Assembly: GCA_036169595.1 (NCBI GenBank)
Contig: CM069765.1
Location: forward strand, 1,517,001 to 1,581,000
From: Dictyostelium firmibasis
Taxonomy: Eukaryota > Evosea > Eumycetozoa > Dictyosteliales > Dictyosteliaceae
Reading direction: 5' to 3'
Length of the DNA stretch: 64,000 nucleotides
Each line of letters starts with the position of its first letter. Positions within the stretch are counted from its first letter, which is position 1. This document shows positions 32,097 to 47,865 of the stretch, in pieces. The position numbers were made by a program, and so were the translations under genes. The notes under the pieces were generated by a model, which did no database searches, was not told the DNA's origin, and saw nothing but the letters and a program-made list of their open reading frames with translations.

Positions 32097-32233
32097 AATA
32101 AAATTTCATAGAGAAAATAACAATCACTTAAAAATCATATAAAAAAAATAAAAACCAAATAAATAAATAAACTTTATTATTGTTGAGACTAAGGTCTTAC
32201 AATAATCATTAATATAAAAAAAAAAAAAAAAAA
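30171..32233 (+). mobile_element. TRE3-type non-LTR retrotransposon (LINE), 5' truncated
   Basis: The element spans 2,063 bp, ends in poly(A) (about 32217-32233), and is flanked by a 10-bp target-site duplication, ACAAGCCTCC (30161-30170 and 32234-32243). It inserted about 94 bp downstream of tRNA-Met, in the window known for TRE3 (Tdd-3) elements, which target the region downstream of tRNA genes. Only the ORF2 3' part is kept, starting inside the reverse transcriptase. The precise duplication and uninterrupted frame suggest a recent insertion. Full-length members are about 5 kb, so this copy is a typical 5' truncation from incomplete reverse transcription. Confidence 0.9.
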
Positions 32234-32300
32234 CAAGCCTCCATGGCCAAGACCATGGGTTCGAGTCTTGGTCATACCACGAAGTAACCTGGTCATAATT
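32234..32300 (+). repeat. 3' piece of the tRNA-box repeat interrupted by TRE3
   Basis: It begins with the second copy of the target-site duplication and continues with GGTTCGAGTCT (B box, 32259-32269), CCAAGAC/GTCTTGG able to form a 7-bp stem around the B box, and ACCACGAAGTAACCTGGTCA. The match to the other heads is clear over about 85 bp once the LINE is set aside. Confidence 0.75.
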
Positions 32301-32321
32301 AAACCATCATTATAGGAGGAT

Positions 32322-32505
32322 CTACGTAGTGGTTCTGCCCTAAATCACAAGTCTCCGTGGACTTGGTTCGAGCCTTAGGTCATAACACGAAGTAACGTGG
32401 TCATTAAAAACACACCTCATAATCAACCGGAAAAAAAGCTCCACTTCCAAAAAACAACAACAAAAAAAAAAAAAAACATGGTGATTAGAAATTCGAATCC
32501 CAATA

Positions 32506-32541
<36 letters not shown>
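32322..32541 (+). repeat. tRNA-box repeat (SINE-like), second plus-strand copy with A-rich tail
   Basis: The head has a TACGTAGTGG A-box-like sequence (32323-32332) and GGTTCGAGCCT B box (32365-32375), followed by ACACGAAGTAACGTGGTCA. An A-rich body follows, with ATTCGAATCCC near 32489-32500, and then a long A run to about 32540. A further fragment, GTAACGTGGTCA, follows at about 32542-32553. Confidence 0.7.
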
Positions 32542-32545
<4 letters not shown>

Positions 32546-32710
32546 CGTGGTCACATAATCAACAGCCATTTAATGCTTCTAAACAAGGTGACCATTGTTT
32601 CCAATAATAGAATAAAAATAAATTAAATGCATTGAAGTAATAATTAGATAAAATCAATAACAGAATTTGCTATTTTTTCAATTTGAAAAAAGATTTTATT
32701 TTTTTATTTT

Positions 32711-33412
32711 TTATTTAAAAAATGATAAAACTTCTAATATAAATTCTAAAATTGCATTTTGATTTGTAAGTTGAGGACAATGACCACTTTTTAATGAAAT
32801 TTTTTTTATTGGTTTAATTCTTTCGGCTAAATATTCTAACAGTTGTGGATGAATCATTCGATCATTTTCCGAAATTTGGCACCAAGAAGGTTTTTTTTTC
32901 CACGCAGGAATACATTGCAGTTTTTCAATGAAAATTTTTGTTGATACTGGTTTTTGAGAAAAACAAATGGTCAAATGGTTTTCATAATCATTAAAATCCT
33001 GGTACATTGATTCATGAAATTTTTCATAACCAAACCAAACGTTTCCATTTTTATCATGAAAATAGTTTAAGGAGCTATCCAATTTTTCGAATTTACACAA
33101 AATAGATTGAACATTTTCACCCTGGTCAGGAATAAATGCACAAAGGTAAACCAATCCACAAACTTTTTCATGATTTCCTGCAGCTGATATTACAACTCCT
33201 CCATAGGAATGACCAACCAATAAAACTTTACCTTCTTGGAGATCGATTAACTCTAAAGTTTTTTTAATATCATCTTCTATTCCGGTTAATGGATTTTGAA
33301 CAACTTTAACCATAACTCCTTTTTTAATCAACAATGGCAAAATTTTATTGAACATTTGACCATCACTCCATGCTCCATGAACCAAAATAACTGTTATATC
33401 AGAGTTTGACAT
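32711..33412 (-). CDS. Alpha/beta hydrolase of bacterial type
   Basis: This is an intronless gene of 233 residues. It has an oxyanion-side HGAWSDG motif at residue 12, the nucleophile elbow GHSYGG (Ser69), acid Asp184 in SENDRMIHP, and His211 in SGHCPQL, a complete catalytic triad. Length and the middle segments (VVQNPLTGIEDDIKKTLELID, GLVYLCAFIPDQGE, IPAWKKKPSW) match a family of small alpha/beta hydrolases common in bacteria, often annotated as esterases. I see no signal peptide. Substrate is unknown. It lies just downstream of the TRE3/tRNA island. Lack of introns and the bacterial look raise the possibility of horizontal transfer; codon use is already host-like. Confidence 0.85.
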   Translation of the reverse strand: MSNSDITVILVHGAWSDGQMFNKILPLLIKKGVMVKVVQNPLTGIEDDIKKTLELIDLQEGKVLLVGHSYGGVVISAAGNHEKVCGLVYLCAFIPDQGENVQSILCKFEKLDSSLNYFHDKNGNVWFGYEKFHESMYQDFNDYENHLTICFSQKPVSTKIFIEKLQCIPAWKKKPSWCQISENDRMIHPQLLEYLAERIKPIKKISLKSGHCPQLTNQNAILEFILEVLSFFK

Positions 33413-33824
33413 TAAAAATTAAAACTAATAATTAGAAAATTATTTATAAAAAAGAAATTTATAACAAAAAAAAATTATGTTTAGTTTTTTTTACAACATT
33501 CAAATATTTAAAAAAAACAATTATTAAAAACAAAAAACAATTGTTTGAAAAGTTAAAAAAAAAAAATTAATATAACCCCCTCTTGGAAAATAAAAAAAAA
33601 TAATAATTTACAAATCTAATAATAATTGAGTTATTTTTTCATATTTAAATAATAAAGAAACAAGGTAAATTATTTTTAACAAAATACAAAAAAAAAATAT
33701 TTACTCCATCTTATTAATATAATTAAAACTCCCAAAAAATTCTATCACATTTATAAATAATAAGTTTCTTTTTTTTTTTTGAACTTATATATATTTTTTA
33801 TTTTTTTAATATTTTTTATTTTTT
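33413..33824. other. Intergenic AT-rich spacer
   Basis: It lies between the start of the hydrolase and the 3' end of trappc8, both on the minus strand. It is poly(A)/poly(T) rich with one less AT-rich spot (ATAACCCCCTCTTGG near 33572). I see no gene. Confidence 0.7.
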
Positions 33825-36800
33825 TTAATTATTTGATTCAATATTTATTAAATGTTGAATTGTTGAAAATATTTCTTTATGAATTTCATTTGCTAATTTT
33901 ACATTAATTTTAAATCGATTTATATTGAATACACCAGACTGAGCAAAGCAAACATGTAAATCTAAATCCATAATTTCTTGAGGCTTCAATTCGATATTAT
34001 ATTTAGTGATACCAGTCCAAAAGTATTGACAGGTTGAAAAGGTAGTTTGGTCAATATTTTCATGTGGTAGCAAAGTATCGACGGAAAGAGTAAGTGGATG
34101 AATGAATGAACAATTTGAAAGTTGTAATTTTAATGGCACAGTGCAAAGTCTTTCCTTTTCAAAGTCATGTTTAATTAAAAGTTCTGATTTAATTTGATAT
34201 CTCAATGGCAATTTAAGTGATGGGTATAGAATACTCTTTCCAGATGGTGAAGTTGTATTTTTCCATGAACCCCAAGGAATTGCCAATGATGGGTCATTAT
34301 AATGAGTTGGTAAGAATGAAATATTTGAAGAATTTAAAACACCCATTCTATTATTATTGTCACATTCCCAGTAAATTAATAAATCAATATGATTTGGATG
34401 GTTATCATTTAATGAATTATCACCACCGTCTCTAGTATTTGCCATTAAATTTAATTGACTATTACTTGTTGACTGTATCATACCACTACTACCACCACCA
34501 CCACTGCTACTATTTAACTGTTGTTGCTGTTGTTGTTGTAATTGATCAATTGTTAACTTTTCATATTCTAAAAAGTGATAGGTTGGAAATGATGAAGAAT
34601 CATACATTGGTTCATTTTTATAGAAACTAATATTGGTTATTGAAATTTCATCATCTTTACTTTGTACGATACCTTCACCATTTGATGGTACAATTCTAAA
34701 GAATAGATTTGTAAATTTACCAGGATTCAAAGAAACGATTGATGGAGTTGGTACGTCTGTTGAATAGCTAAGAGGTTGAATTTTCCAATGTTTACTAATT
34801 GATGAAATTTGTTTGATATGGAAACTATCACCAGCACCACCAATAATCGGATTATCAACCTCAACACCCAATAAATAGGCGTTCAAATTAGTGGAGCTTT
34901 GTTGTGACAATGAAGAGATTCTAATGGATGGACGTACATCGAATTGAGTTTGACATCTTGCTAAACGATATTTCAAATCGGTGTTACCAGCCTCCGATTC
35001 ATAATAGACCAAACAACGTAGAGTATGTCTACCAACTGTCATACCTCTTACCCAACATGGAACGTTTACAGTTGCATTTGGTGGTAGTGCAACATCTAAA
35101 AATACAGATGAATCCAACTTCTTAATACATGATGCATCCTCACTATTGCTACCGAAACAAATTGCAGTTGGATGACTAAGACGAACACGTACATTCTTTA
35201 GGCCCATTTTATTGGAGCAATTCTTTAGGACTAATTTTAATTGTCTCAATTCACCATGATATAGTGATTCTGGGAAATCTACAAACTGTGCCTCCAAACG
35301 TGGCATTGGGCATGTAACACGGAATGTCAAAGATAGATTTGGTTCATATACAATGGACTCTCTTTGTTGTCTAGTTTTGTTTAAACGTTTATTCTTCAAT
35401 TTAAATTCACGCTTACCCCAAATTGCACCGCACATACATAAACCTAAACCTTTGACTATTAAATTACCTGGTTTCATTGGTTGTATGGAGAAAACAATTT
35501 TTTTAGTTTCACTTGGTAACAATAGAATATCAATTGGTTCAACTTTAAATGGTAATGAACCGTTGTTCATTTTGGTCATAGCATTGTCATCTAATGGTGA
35601 CATATTCGATTCTTCTTGTGGTTCCAAAATGGGTAATGGTGGTTGAATCGATGGATCAACTGGAGGTTTTTGCTCTTTGAATGTTGCAACCAAATGAACA
35701 CGATTAAATTGTAATGGAATTTGGAGAGGATTTTTAATTTCAACCTCGACTGTAATTTGTTCCTCTACGACTGCAGTTCTCTCTTTTTCAGCCTCGAAAT
35801 ATAGGTCACGTTTCCAAAGATCAAAGCCTTGTAGTTGTGGTTTCGAAGTAACTTGTGCCTCTTTTTTAAATGCTTCTTCCATTTCTTGCCAAACCGATTG
35901 GCTACCATCGGGTGAATAATCATTCAAATGGACAGATATAGTCTCGTTATTAATTGATGGTATTGGTAATTCACCGATATAGTTATCTTTTGTATAGGTT
36001 TTACTGATGTAAAGGAATTCACGTATAATTGAATTTTGTTTTTGAAAGGATTGACAATTCTTCTCCAATAGTTTATTTACAAATAGAATTGCATCCGATG
36101 TATGACCTTGGAAAAAGGAGTAACGTACCAACGATAGATGAAGATGATCATCGATTAAATTCCAATCTCTACTCTCATAGACTGAATATGAAAAACTGTA
36201 ACATCTCAATGCATGTTTTCTCTTTGATGCCTCTGAATACTTATCACCTGCCATAACAATTCTCATTGTTGCTTTTCTAAACAATGGTGATGGTGTAGTC
36301 TGTAATAATGCAAAACCTGCTTGTTCCCATAAAATCGCTGAACAAAATGGATCAATATCTCTAAGTTCTGCTGTAGTCTTAAATAAATCTGATAATGCTT
36401 TATAATTTGATTTCTTTTTCATTACATAACCATGAATCAATGTTACTCTAGCTCCACAATGAATTAATCCACTCTTTATATAATTATTATATGCAATTTC
36501 GAAATATGATTCACATTCTTTATTAATCATATAGTTACATAAACCAATCATTTCCTAAAAAAACAAAAAAGAAAATAAAGAAATATTAGGATATTGAAAA
36601 AAAGAACATAATAATATAATATATTTGGATACAAACATTTGCAGCAGCATAAAAACCAGGTGATTTATCACTATTAAATTCTTTTGCATAGGTTTTATAA
36701 TTTGATAATGCATTTTCATAATCTTGTAAAAGGAAATAAAGATCTGCTACCTTTCTAATTGATTGTTCAACTGATACTGAATTCTTTGAATTTTCTGCTT

Positions 36801-38079
36801 CTATTGGTTCTTCTGTCTTTTTACCACCAAATCTAAATGCTTTAACTTTTGAAAAGAAACTTTTTTTATTTGTTGCAATCTAATTTATTATTTTTTTTTT
36901 TTAAAAAAAAAATTTATATATTAATAATAATTTAAAATTTTCTTTTTCTAAATATATTTTTATACATACACTATCATTTAATCCACCAATTTCTTTTTCG
37001 AAAAAAGTTGGAATATCTTTTGATAGAATACCATTTATAATATTTGTTAAAGGATTTAAATGAGCAGTTGAATGATCAAAAGCTAAACCACAAAGATCCT
37101 CTTTTGTATTTACTCTTAATAGATAAGAGGTACTTGAACTGAAAGTTGTTTTCATCTCATTCAATCTCTTTTCACTCTCTGTATGAGCATTATCTGGATG
37201 AATTAACATATAAACCTTTGGGATATTAGTTGCTTCAATACCCAATTGTTGAAAGATTGGTGGTGGCTTTTCAAACATTTTAACCAACATACCAATTGGA
37301 TTTGAATCCTCTGATGACACTGCTAATATAACTGCAATTGGATGTGTGAATGTTTCTAAATCTAAATTATGTAAAGATTTTATAAATTGATGTCTATATT
37401 TTTCAAACCATGGTGTTGGTTCTTGACAAACTAGTTTGTTTATTTAATCATATAATATATTTTATTTTAAAATTAATTTTCATTTCATATTTTTTTATTT
37501 TTATTATTGTTATTAATACTTACTCTTTTGAAAATAAGGAACATCTTGTTTGGTTCTTAATTTAAAATTTGGATGATATTCATCTGTCGCTAATGAATCT
37601 ATTGATGATGCTGTATCTTTTAATATTTGTGATTGAATTTGCTGTTCATAATCTTTTAATGTTACAAAATTAACCTTAAAATCATTTAATTCATATGATG
37701 AATCATTTACTTTAATACTAACTATTTTTTTTCAATAAAATAAAAATGAAAATAATGTTGAATACCTTTGTTAATATATATATAATTCCTTTCTTGTTTT
37801 GATTTTTTTTTTTTTTTTCATTTTTTGATTTTTTAAAAACAAACCTTTTTTCTTTTCTAAAACATATTGAGAGAAAATTTGCTCCAATGAAGTATTATTA
37901 CCAGATCTTTGGAATATTTTAGAGACTGATGGTGATGATATAACTAAAACACTTGGAGTTATCCAAGAATTTACAGAATATTTAATATCTTTATATAACA
38001 TCATTTGAAGTTGTTGTGCTTGTTGTGCTTGTTGAGAGACTACATTATGTTGTGATGATGGGATTTGAGCTTGTGTCAT
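33825..38079 (-). CDS. trappc8: TRAPP III subunit TRAPPC8 (Trs85)
   Basis: Five exons (37845-38079, 37524-37721, 36970-37430, 36637-36879, 33825-36554) join in frame to give 1,288 residues, within the range for human TRAPPC8. The N-terminal part has the family motifs EPTPWFEKYRHQFIKSL and KVYMLIHPDN. The helical-repeat middle has VEQSIRKVADLYFLLQDYENALSNYK, FYAAANEM and KHALRCYSFSYSVYESRDWNLIDDHLH. The region after residue ~650 carries TVEVEIKNPLQIPLQFNRVHL and GNLIVKGLGLCMCGAIWGKREF, the ASH/Ig-like domains at the C terminus. TRAPPC8 is specific to TRAPP III, which activates Rab1 in autophagy and early secretory traffic. A Gln and Ser/Gly-rich insert lies near 34480-34560. Confidence 0.93.
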
Positions 38080-38546
38080 TGTTTCTTTTTTAAAAAAAAA
38101 AAAAAGTTATTCAAAATCTTTTTATTAATTGATCCTCTGTTATAAATATGTATATGTTTCTTTTATATGCTTCTTTTCATTCAAATTAATATATTATAAT
38201 GTATATATATAATATATATATATGTATATGATTTTGATTATCGTTTTAAAGTGGCAGTGATTAAATTTGTAAAATTAAAAAAAAAATTTAAAAAAAAATA
38301 AAAAGAAAAAAAATTAAAAAAAGATATTTGAAAAAAAATAAAAAAAAAAAAAAAAAATTAAAAAATTAAAAAATTGAAATTAAAAAAAGACAAAAAAATA
38401 ATTTTTGACTGTTTTATCAATTAAGATTTCATCCATTTTCATATGTTTTTTTTAACCATTTTAATTTTTTTTCTTTTTAATTTTTTTTTTTTTGCTTTTT
38501 ATTTTTATTATTTATTATTATTTTATATTTTATTTTATTTTATTTT

Positions 38547-40550
38547 TTATTGTAATTCATTTAATTTTTTAATTAATAATTCATTCTTTCTACATTCTTC
38601 TTCGAAATCTTTAGTTAATTTATAATAATTTCTTTCTTGATCTAATAAAGTCATGTATTGATCTGATAAAGTATCATGACGAACTTTTTCAACATTCCAT
38701 TTATTATCAGATTTATCTAAAACCTGTTGAATACCATCAATGATTTGATCCATCGATTTGATGAACAATTCCTTATTGGTAGTAGAGGACATGGCAACAC
38801 TATATTTCGATTGAATTGAATTGAGTATTGAGAGTTCATTCTCCAAAAGTGTTTTTTTATCTTCATAGGTATTATAGGTTGTATAGTATTGTCTGGTTTC
38901 AGTTAATTTTGAACTACTTTGTTCGGATAACTCGACAAATTGTCTTTGATATTGTAACAATTCAGCACGAGATGGTAACTCATCCAAGTAACGTTGAATC
39001 AAAGAGATATCTCTATTCTTTTTGTTGAGTAATAGTTTCAATTTCTTTAGTTTACCTACATCATTATCGAAAGCTTGTTGAATTTGTTGTTGTCTATCAC
39101 TGTCAAGTTGATCCTCTTGGGTAGAGGCATCTTGTGAGAGAAGTTGTTCGATCTTTTGTTTATATTCTACCATTTGACGTTTACATGATTGTTTGAAAAG
39201 TTCTTCTTGAGCAATTAATGTCTCATTCAAGAGTACCAATGAACGTAATGCTTGTAATGCTTTAGTATTCTCTGGTGTTTCCAATGCATCCAATTTCTCT
39301 GTTTCTCTAATGATACGTTCGTTGAATGCTTGTTTCTTACCAACGAGTAATTGAAGTTGTTCCAACTCTTTTTGACGCTCAGAATGTGCCGAAATGATTT
39401 GTTCCAATTCTTGTTGTTTCTGTTGTATAAGTTTTTCCAAATTTGAGATCTTTTGACGATGTAACTTCTCACCCATCATCTTTCCACCTTCCACACCACC
39501 AACATCCGACATATCACCATAACGTTCCGATAGATTAGTTATTTCCTCTGATGGTAAGAATGATTTTAATACACCACCACTAACTTTTGATAATGCGTCG
39601 CCTTCAACACCTTTCATACCTTTCATCATTTGTTTAATCTTCTTTTCCTCTTCCTCACGTTCTGCCTCACTAGAATCTTTTCCACCATCTTTACCACCTA
39701 ATTGTGACTCTAATTTTTGAGCAGCTTCTTTATTTTCATTGACATTTGTTGGTAAACGTGAAATACGATGTAATTTACCATACTCTAATAATGTTTGAGT
39801 TGGTGTTGATTTAGTATTACCTCTCTTAAATTTACGAGTTGGTTTATATCTCTTCTCTACACTCTCTATAAAATCACATGATTCACTCAATGATTGTTTC
39901 ATCTCTTCATCAATTGGTGCTATATAATCTTTACCAAACATCGAAATAGAATACATTCTCAATAAATCACCAGTCTCTTCACGTGTTTCAATTACCTTTG
40001 TAATTAACCATCTTATAATTGGAAATAATGTTATATAATTCAATAATGTAATATGTTGTGCTTGTAATGGAAATGGACATTTCATACGATTTAATGCTTT
40101 AATTAATTCTTCTGATAATGATCTATATAAATATATATTTATCATCATACATCATAGTATTAATATACTAAACTGACAACAATAATAATAGTTAATAATT
40201 ACTTACACTTTTTGTTTAATATTTGAATTTTCTTGAAAGAATAAATCAGCATCAACATCAACATTTGAAGCAGTGATTGACCAAGCCATACCACCTACAA
40301 CTTTATCGAAAGGTGATAAACCTGAAATACGTGCTCTAAAATAACCACCTGTAACCAAGAGTTCAATAATTTCTTGATACTTTTGTTCCGATTCAACATC
40401 TATCATTTGTGATAACTCACCTTCACGTGCATTTGCAATCTTACCAGGTGTTATTGTACCACGTTTTGTGAAACTACTTAAATCTCCTGATGATGAATTA
40501 TCATCACCATCATTTGCAAAAAATATACTTTTTCTTTTTGATGGATCCAT
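38547..40550 (-). CDS. ccdc93: Coiled-coil protein CCDC93 (Commander/CCC complex)
   Basis: Two exons (40207-40550 and 38547-40122) joined at phase 2 give 639 residues, close to the human 631. The N-terminal NN-CH domain holds [30 protein letters not shown] and [12 protein letters not shown], nearly identical to the animal protein. Next come [28 protein letters not shown] and [10 protein letters not shown]. From about residue 280 to the end it is coiled coil, with the conserved [23 protein letters not shown] and LNSIQSKYS segments. CCDC93 pairs with CCDC22 and clamps the COMMD ring onto retriever for endosomal recycling. It is a neighbour, two genes away, of no other Commander gene, but COMMD8 lies in this window. 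Confidence 0.95.
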
Positions 40551-40861
40551 TTTTTTTTTTTTTTTTTTTGTGTTTCTGTGTGTTAATGTGTTTATATATA
40601 TATTTATATCTATCTGTATTTGAAATTGATAGTTTGGAATGAATAATATGGGCGACTGTGTTTTTGTTTGTGTGTATGAAAATTAAAAAAAACTTAAAGA
40701 TATATATATTACAAAATAAATAAATAATAAAATAATATTAATAATGATGCACTCAATCAAAACACACCACCAAACAATCACAACAATCCAAATATTTGAT
40801 TTACTATCAAAAATAAAAATTAAAAAAAAAAATATAAAAAAAAATATAAAAAAAATAAAAA

Positions 40862-40893
<32 letters not shown>

Positions 40894-41341
40894 ATTTTTC
40901 TGAAGATATTTCTTATTTTTGTATATTTTAATTTAAGCATGCTCATTTTCACACCACATACATGTATTATATTAAATGAAATGTTTTTTTTTAAATATTT
41001 AAATCCCCAATTTATGAAATTGTTTCTATGTTTTTAATTAGAAATTATTTTTTTTTTTTTTTTTTATTTAAATTACTGTTTCTTTTTTTTTTTTTTTAAT
41101 TTAATTCTTCTATAATTTTAAATATTTTTGACTAAACATAGTTTTATATAATAATTTCTCCTTTTTTTTTTATTTTATTTTATTTTATTTTTATTTTTTA
41201 TTTTTATTTTATTTTTTTTTACTTTTTTTTTTTTTTTTTTTTTTTCATTTTCTAAATTTTTTTTTTTTTGAATTTGTCGTTTTTGATCTGATTTTTAATT
41301 AATTTTGTGTGTATTAGCATAAACAACATTTTGGAATTAAA
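40551..41341. promoter_or_regulatory. Divergent intergenic region between ccdc93 and the ATP12 gene
   Basis: The 791 bp are dominated by poly(A) on the left and poly(T) on the right. A few more complex spots stand out: GGGCGACTGTGTTTTTG near 40650, and AATGATGCACTCAATC with CACACCACC near 40742. None gives a recognisable gene or factor site. Both flanking promoters must lie here. Confidence 0.6.
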
Positions 41342-42544
41342 ATGATTAGATCTTTAAAATTTATAAATAGATGTAACAAAAATGGTTTTGTTGTATTAAA
41401 TAGAGGAAATAAATTATTCACATCAACGTCGACCAATAACAGTAATAGTAGTAACAATCAAAATCCAATTATAAATAATAATAACAATAATGAAACAACA
41501 ACAGAATTATCAGCAGAATTAAAAGCAAGTATTAAATTAGAAGAACAAAAAAAGATTGTTAAAGAGGTTATGGATAAACCACAAAGTTCAAAATTTTTAA
41601 AAGGTGATGTTTTATTAGAGGGTGTTAAAAGTGATGGTTCCTCATTGAGATGGTACAAAACAGCTAGTATTGCTAGAACTGAACCAGAGAATCCAGACCA
41701 AGGTTATTATCCATTAATTGATGATAGAAAAATGAGAACTCCTTCAAATCATCTCATCATTACACCTTCAAAAGAAATTGCATACGCTGTTGCTGCTGAA
41801 TGGAGAGCTCAAGAAAAATATATTAAACCATCAAGATTACCAATTGTAAGTTTTTTATACAAATATATTTAAAGATATAGAGAAAACTTTTAAAATTAGT
41901 TTTGAATGATACTAATTCATTTATAATTTGAAAAAAAAAGACACAAACAATTATAACATGTTTGGATGTAAGACCAGAGGGTAGATTTAAGATCATTGGA
42001 GAATTTATTAATCATTTGGCAACAGATCCAATTTGTAATAGAGAGCAAAATGATTCAAAACTTAAACAATTACAAAATGAATTATATGAACCAGTACTTG
42101 AATTTGTAAATCAATATTATGGAATTCCATTTTCAATTTCAAAACATCTTTCAATTTCAAAACATCCACAGGAATTATTAGATGTAATGTATTATAATAA
42201 TTCAAAAATATGTACACCTTCTTTTATATTTATTCTAATTCAATTCTTTTTTTTTTAAATAGAAAATTGAGAGACATTTACATTCAATGAATAATTGGGA
42301 ATTAGTATGTTTACAATTAATATCACAATCATCTAAATCTTATTTAGTTGCATTAGCATTATATTATGGAAAGTTAAGATTAGATAATCTTTATCAAACC
42401 ATTGCATTAGAGGAGGAATATCAATCTGAAACATGGGGTAAAATTCCATTTGGTCATGATTTAGCTGAGTGTGAAACTCATAATGAAATTGCACCACCAT
42501 TATTTATGTTAAGAAATATGAATCCAATTCCTTTACCAAAATAA
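41342..42544 (+). CDS. atpaf2: Mitochondrial F1-ATPase assembly factor ATP12 (ATPAF2)
   Basis: Three exons (41342-41845, 41941-42183, 42263-42544), all joined at phase 0, give 342 residues. The second donor is GTAATG at 42184, chosen because it keeps frame and aligns QELLDKIERHLHSMNNWEL with the family. The Arg/Lys-rich, acid-free N terminus (MIRSLKFINRCNKNG) fits a mitochondrial targeting peptide, followed by an Asn/Ser/Thr-rich stretch. ATP12 motifs are YYPLIDDRKMRTPSNHLIITPSKEIAYAVAAEWRAQ, LEEEYQSETWGKIPFGHDL and the C-terminal LFMLRN. ATP12 binds the alpha subunit of F1 during assembly of ATP synthase in the matrix. Confidence 0.93.
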
Positions 42545-42666
42545 AAAAAAATATATAATTATTTAAAATTTAAAATTTAAATAATTATGTGTGGGTGTAT
42601 TTACATTAATTACTACAAATTATTTTTATTTTTATTTTTTTTTTTTTAAAAATATACAAATTTTAT

Positions 42667-46856
<4,190 letters not shown>

Positions 46857-47472
46857 TTTATTTTTTTATTTTATTTATTTTTATTTTTGTTTTTATTATT
46901 TAATTATTATTAACCTTATCTCTATTATGTAATATCATGATAAATATCACTTTGTTTTTAATTTTTTTTTTTATTTCAAAAAAAAAAAAAAAAAAAAAAA
47001 ATATAAAAAACTCATTTCCCCATTTTAATTTTCACAACTGTCATAAATTTTGGCGGTTCAAAAAAATTTGAATTTTAAAAAATTGGTGTTAAAAAATTAT
47101 AATAATATAAAATTAAAAATTAAAAACTAAACAAAATTAATTGGTTATTTTTTTTATTTTTTTTTTTTTTATATAGAGTTGATATTAATTATTTTTTTTA
47201 TTTTTTTTTTATTTTTTTTTTAAATTGGATATTACAGTTTTAGCTCTTTCCCTGAGGAGAAACACTTTATTTGATTAATAATTTTATAATGTGTGATATT
47301 TGATGTTCATTGAATTAGAAAGTGTGTGTGTGGTAAGAAGTATGAAAGTGGAAATTATTAAAAAGTTATTTTTAACCTTTTGTCAGTTATGAATCTTCAT
47401 GTAATATGTAATCTACAATCTGTGAAGAGATTTACTTCAGATATGTTGTTATCTGATGGTTTTTTTTTTTTT
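46857..47472. promoter_or_regulatory. Upstream region of bub1
   Basis: Poly(A)/(T) tracts dominate. Two islands differ: 47009-47060 with a TTTTGGCGGT box (47048-47057), an E2F-like core about 190 bp upstream of the bub1 ATG, and 47220-47460, a balanced-composition stretch (AGCTCTTTCCCTGAGGAGAA) with no open frame. E2F control of bub1 is inference only. Confidence 0.4.
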
Positions 47473-47530
47473 TAATAACCCCATCCAATTGGATATGTTC
47501 GAATCATGTTTTATTTGTTAATTATTTTAA
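47473..47530 (-). repeat. SINE-like repeat, truncated copy (tail only)
   Basis: A poly(T) run, then AATAACCCCATCCAATTGGAT and TTCGAATCATG, matches the 3' part of the copies at 47698 and 47881 (read on the minus strand it ends in poly(A)). The tRNA-box head is absent, so this copy is truncated at its 5' end, as LINE-mobilised elements often are. Confidence 0.75.
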
Positions 47531-47679
47531 TTTATTTTTCTTCTTTATATACTAAATATTTTATTATTACTTGTTGATTTATAGTTAACTCTATTTGAAT
47601 AACCTAAATGACTTTACTTTAACTAAATTTGGATATTTAAAAATTCTTATCTTTTTTTTTAATTTGAGAATTCTTATTT

Positions 47680-47856
47680 TTTTTTTTTTTTTTTTTTAAT
47701 AACCTCATCCAATTGGATGTGTTCGAATCATGTTTTTATTTATTATTTTAATTTAATTTTTTTTTTTCTGTTACCACGTTAATTCGTGGTATGACCAAGA
47801 CTTGAACCAAAGCCACGGAGGCTGTGTTATTCAGTGTGAAACCACTATGCTAAGCC
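47680..47856 (-). repeat. SINE-like repeat with Pol III A and B boxes, copy 1
   Basis: Read on the minus strand: the A box TAGCATAGTGG (47842-47852) is followed 44 nt later by the B box GGTTCAAGTCT (47798-47808). Then comes the hairpin ACCACG-AATTAA-CGTGGT, an AT-rich body, the perfect 14-bp palindrome CATCCAATTGGATG, and a poly(A) end. The A-to-B spacing equals that of tRNA genes. The T-arm pairing is not intact, so this is a promoter-bearing repeat and not a functional tRNA. Confidence 0.8.
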
Positions 47857-47865
47857 CCAAAGTCT

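Noticed and set aside
32234-32553. Possible additional true tRNA genes, because of the B boxes
   Set aside because: Acceptor and T-arm pairing are absent; only promoter-box similarity remains.
40744-41037. Plus-strand Lys/Ile-rich frame between ccdc93 and the ATP12 gene
   Set aside because: It is low-complexity poly(A) sequence with no family match; more likely promoter spacer.
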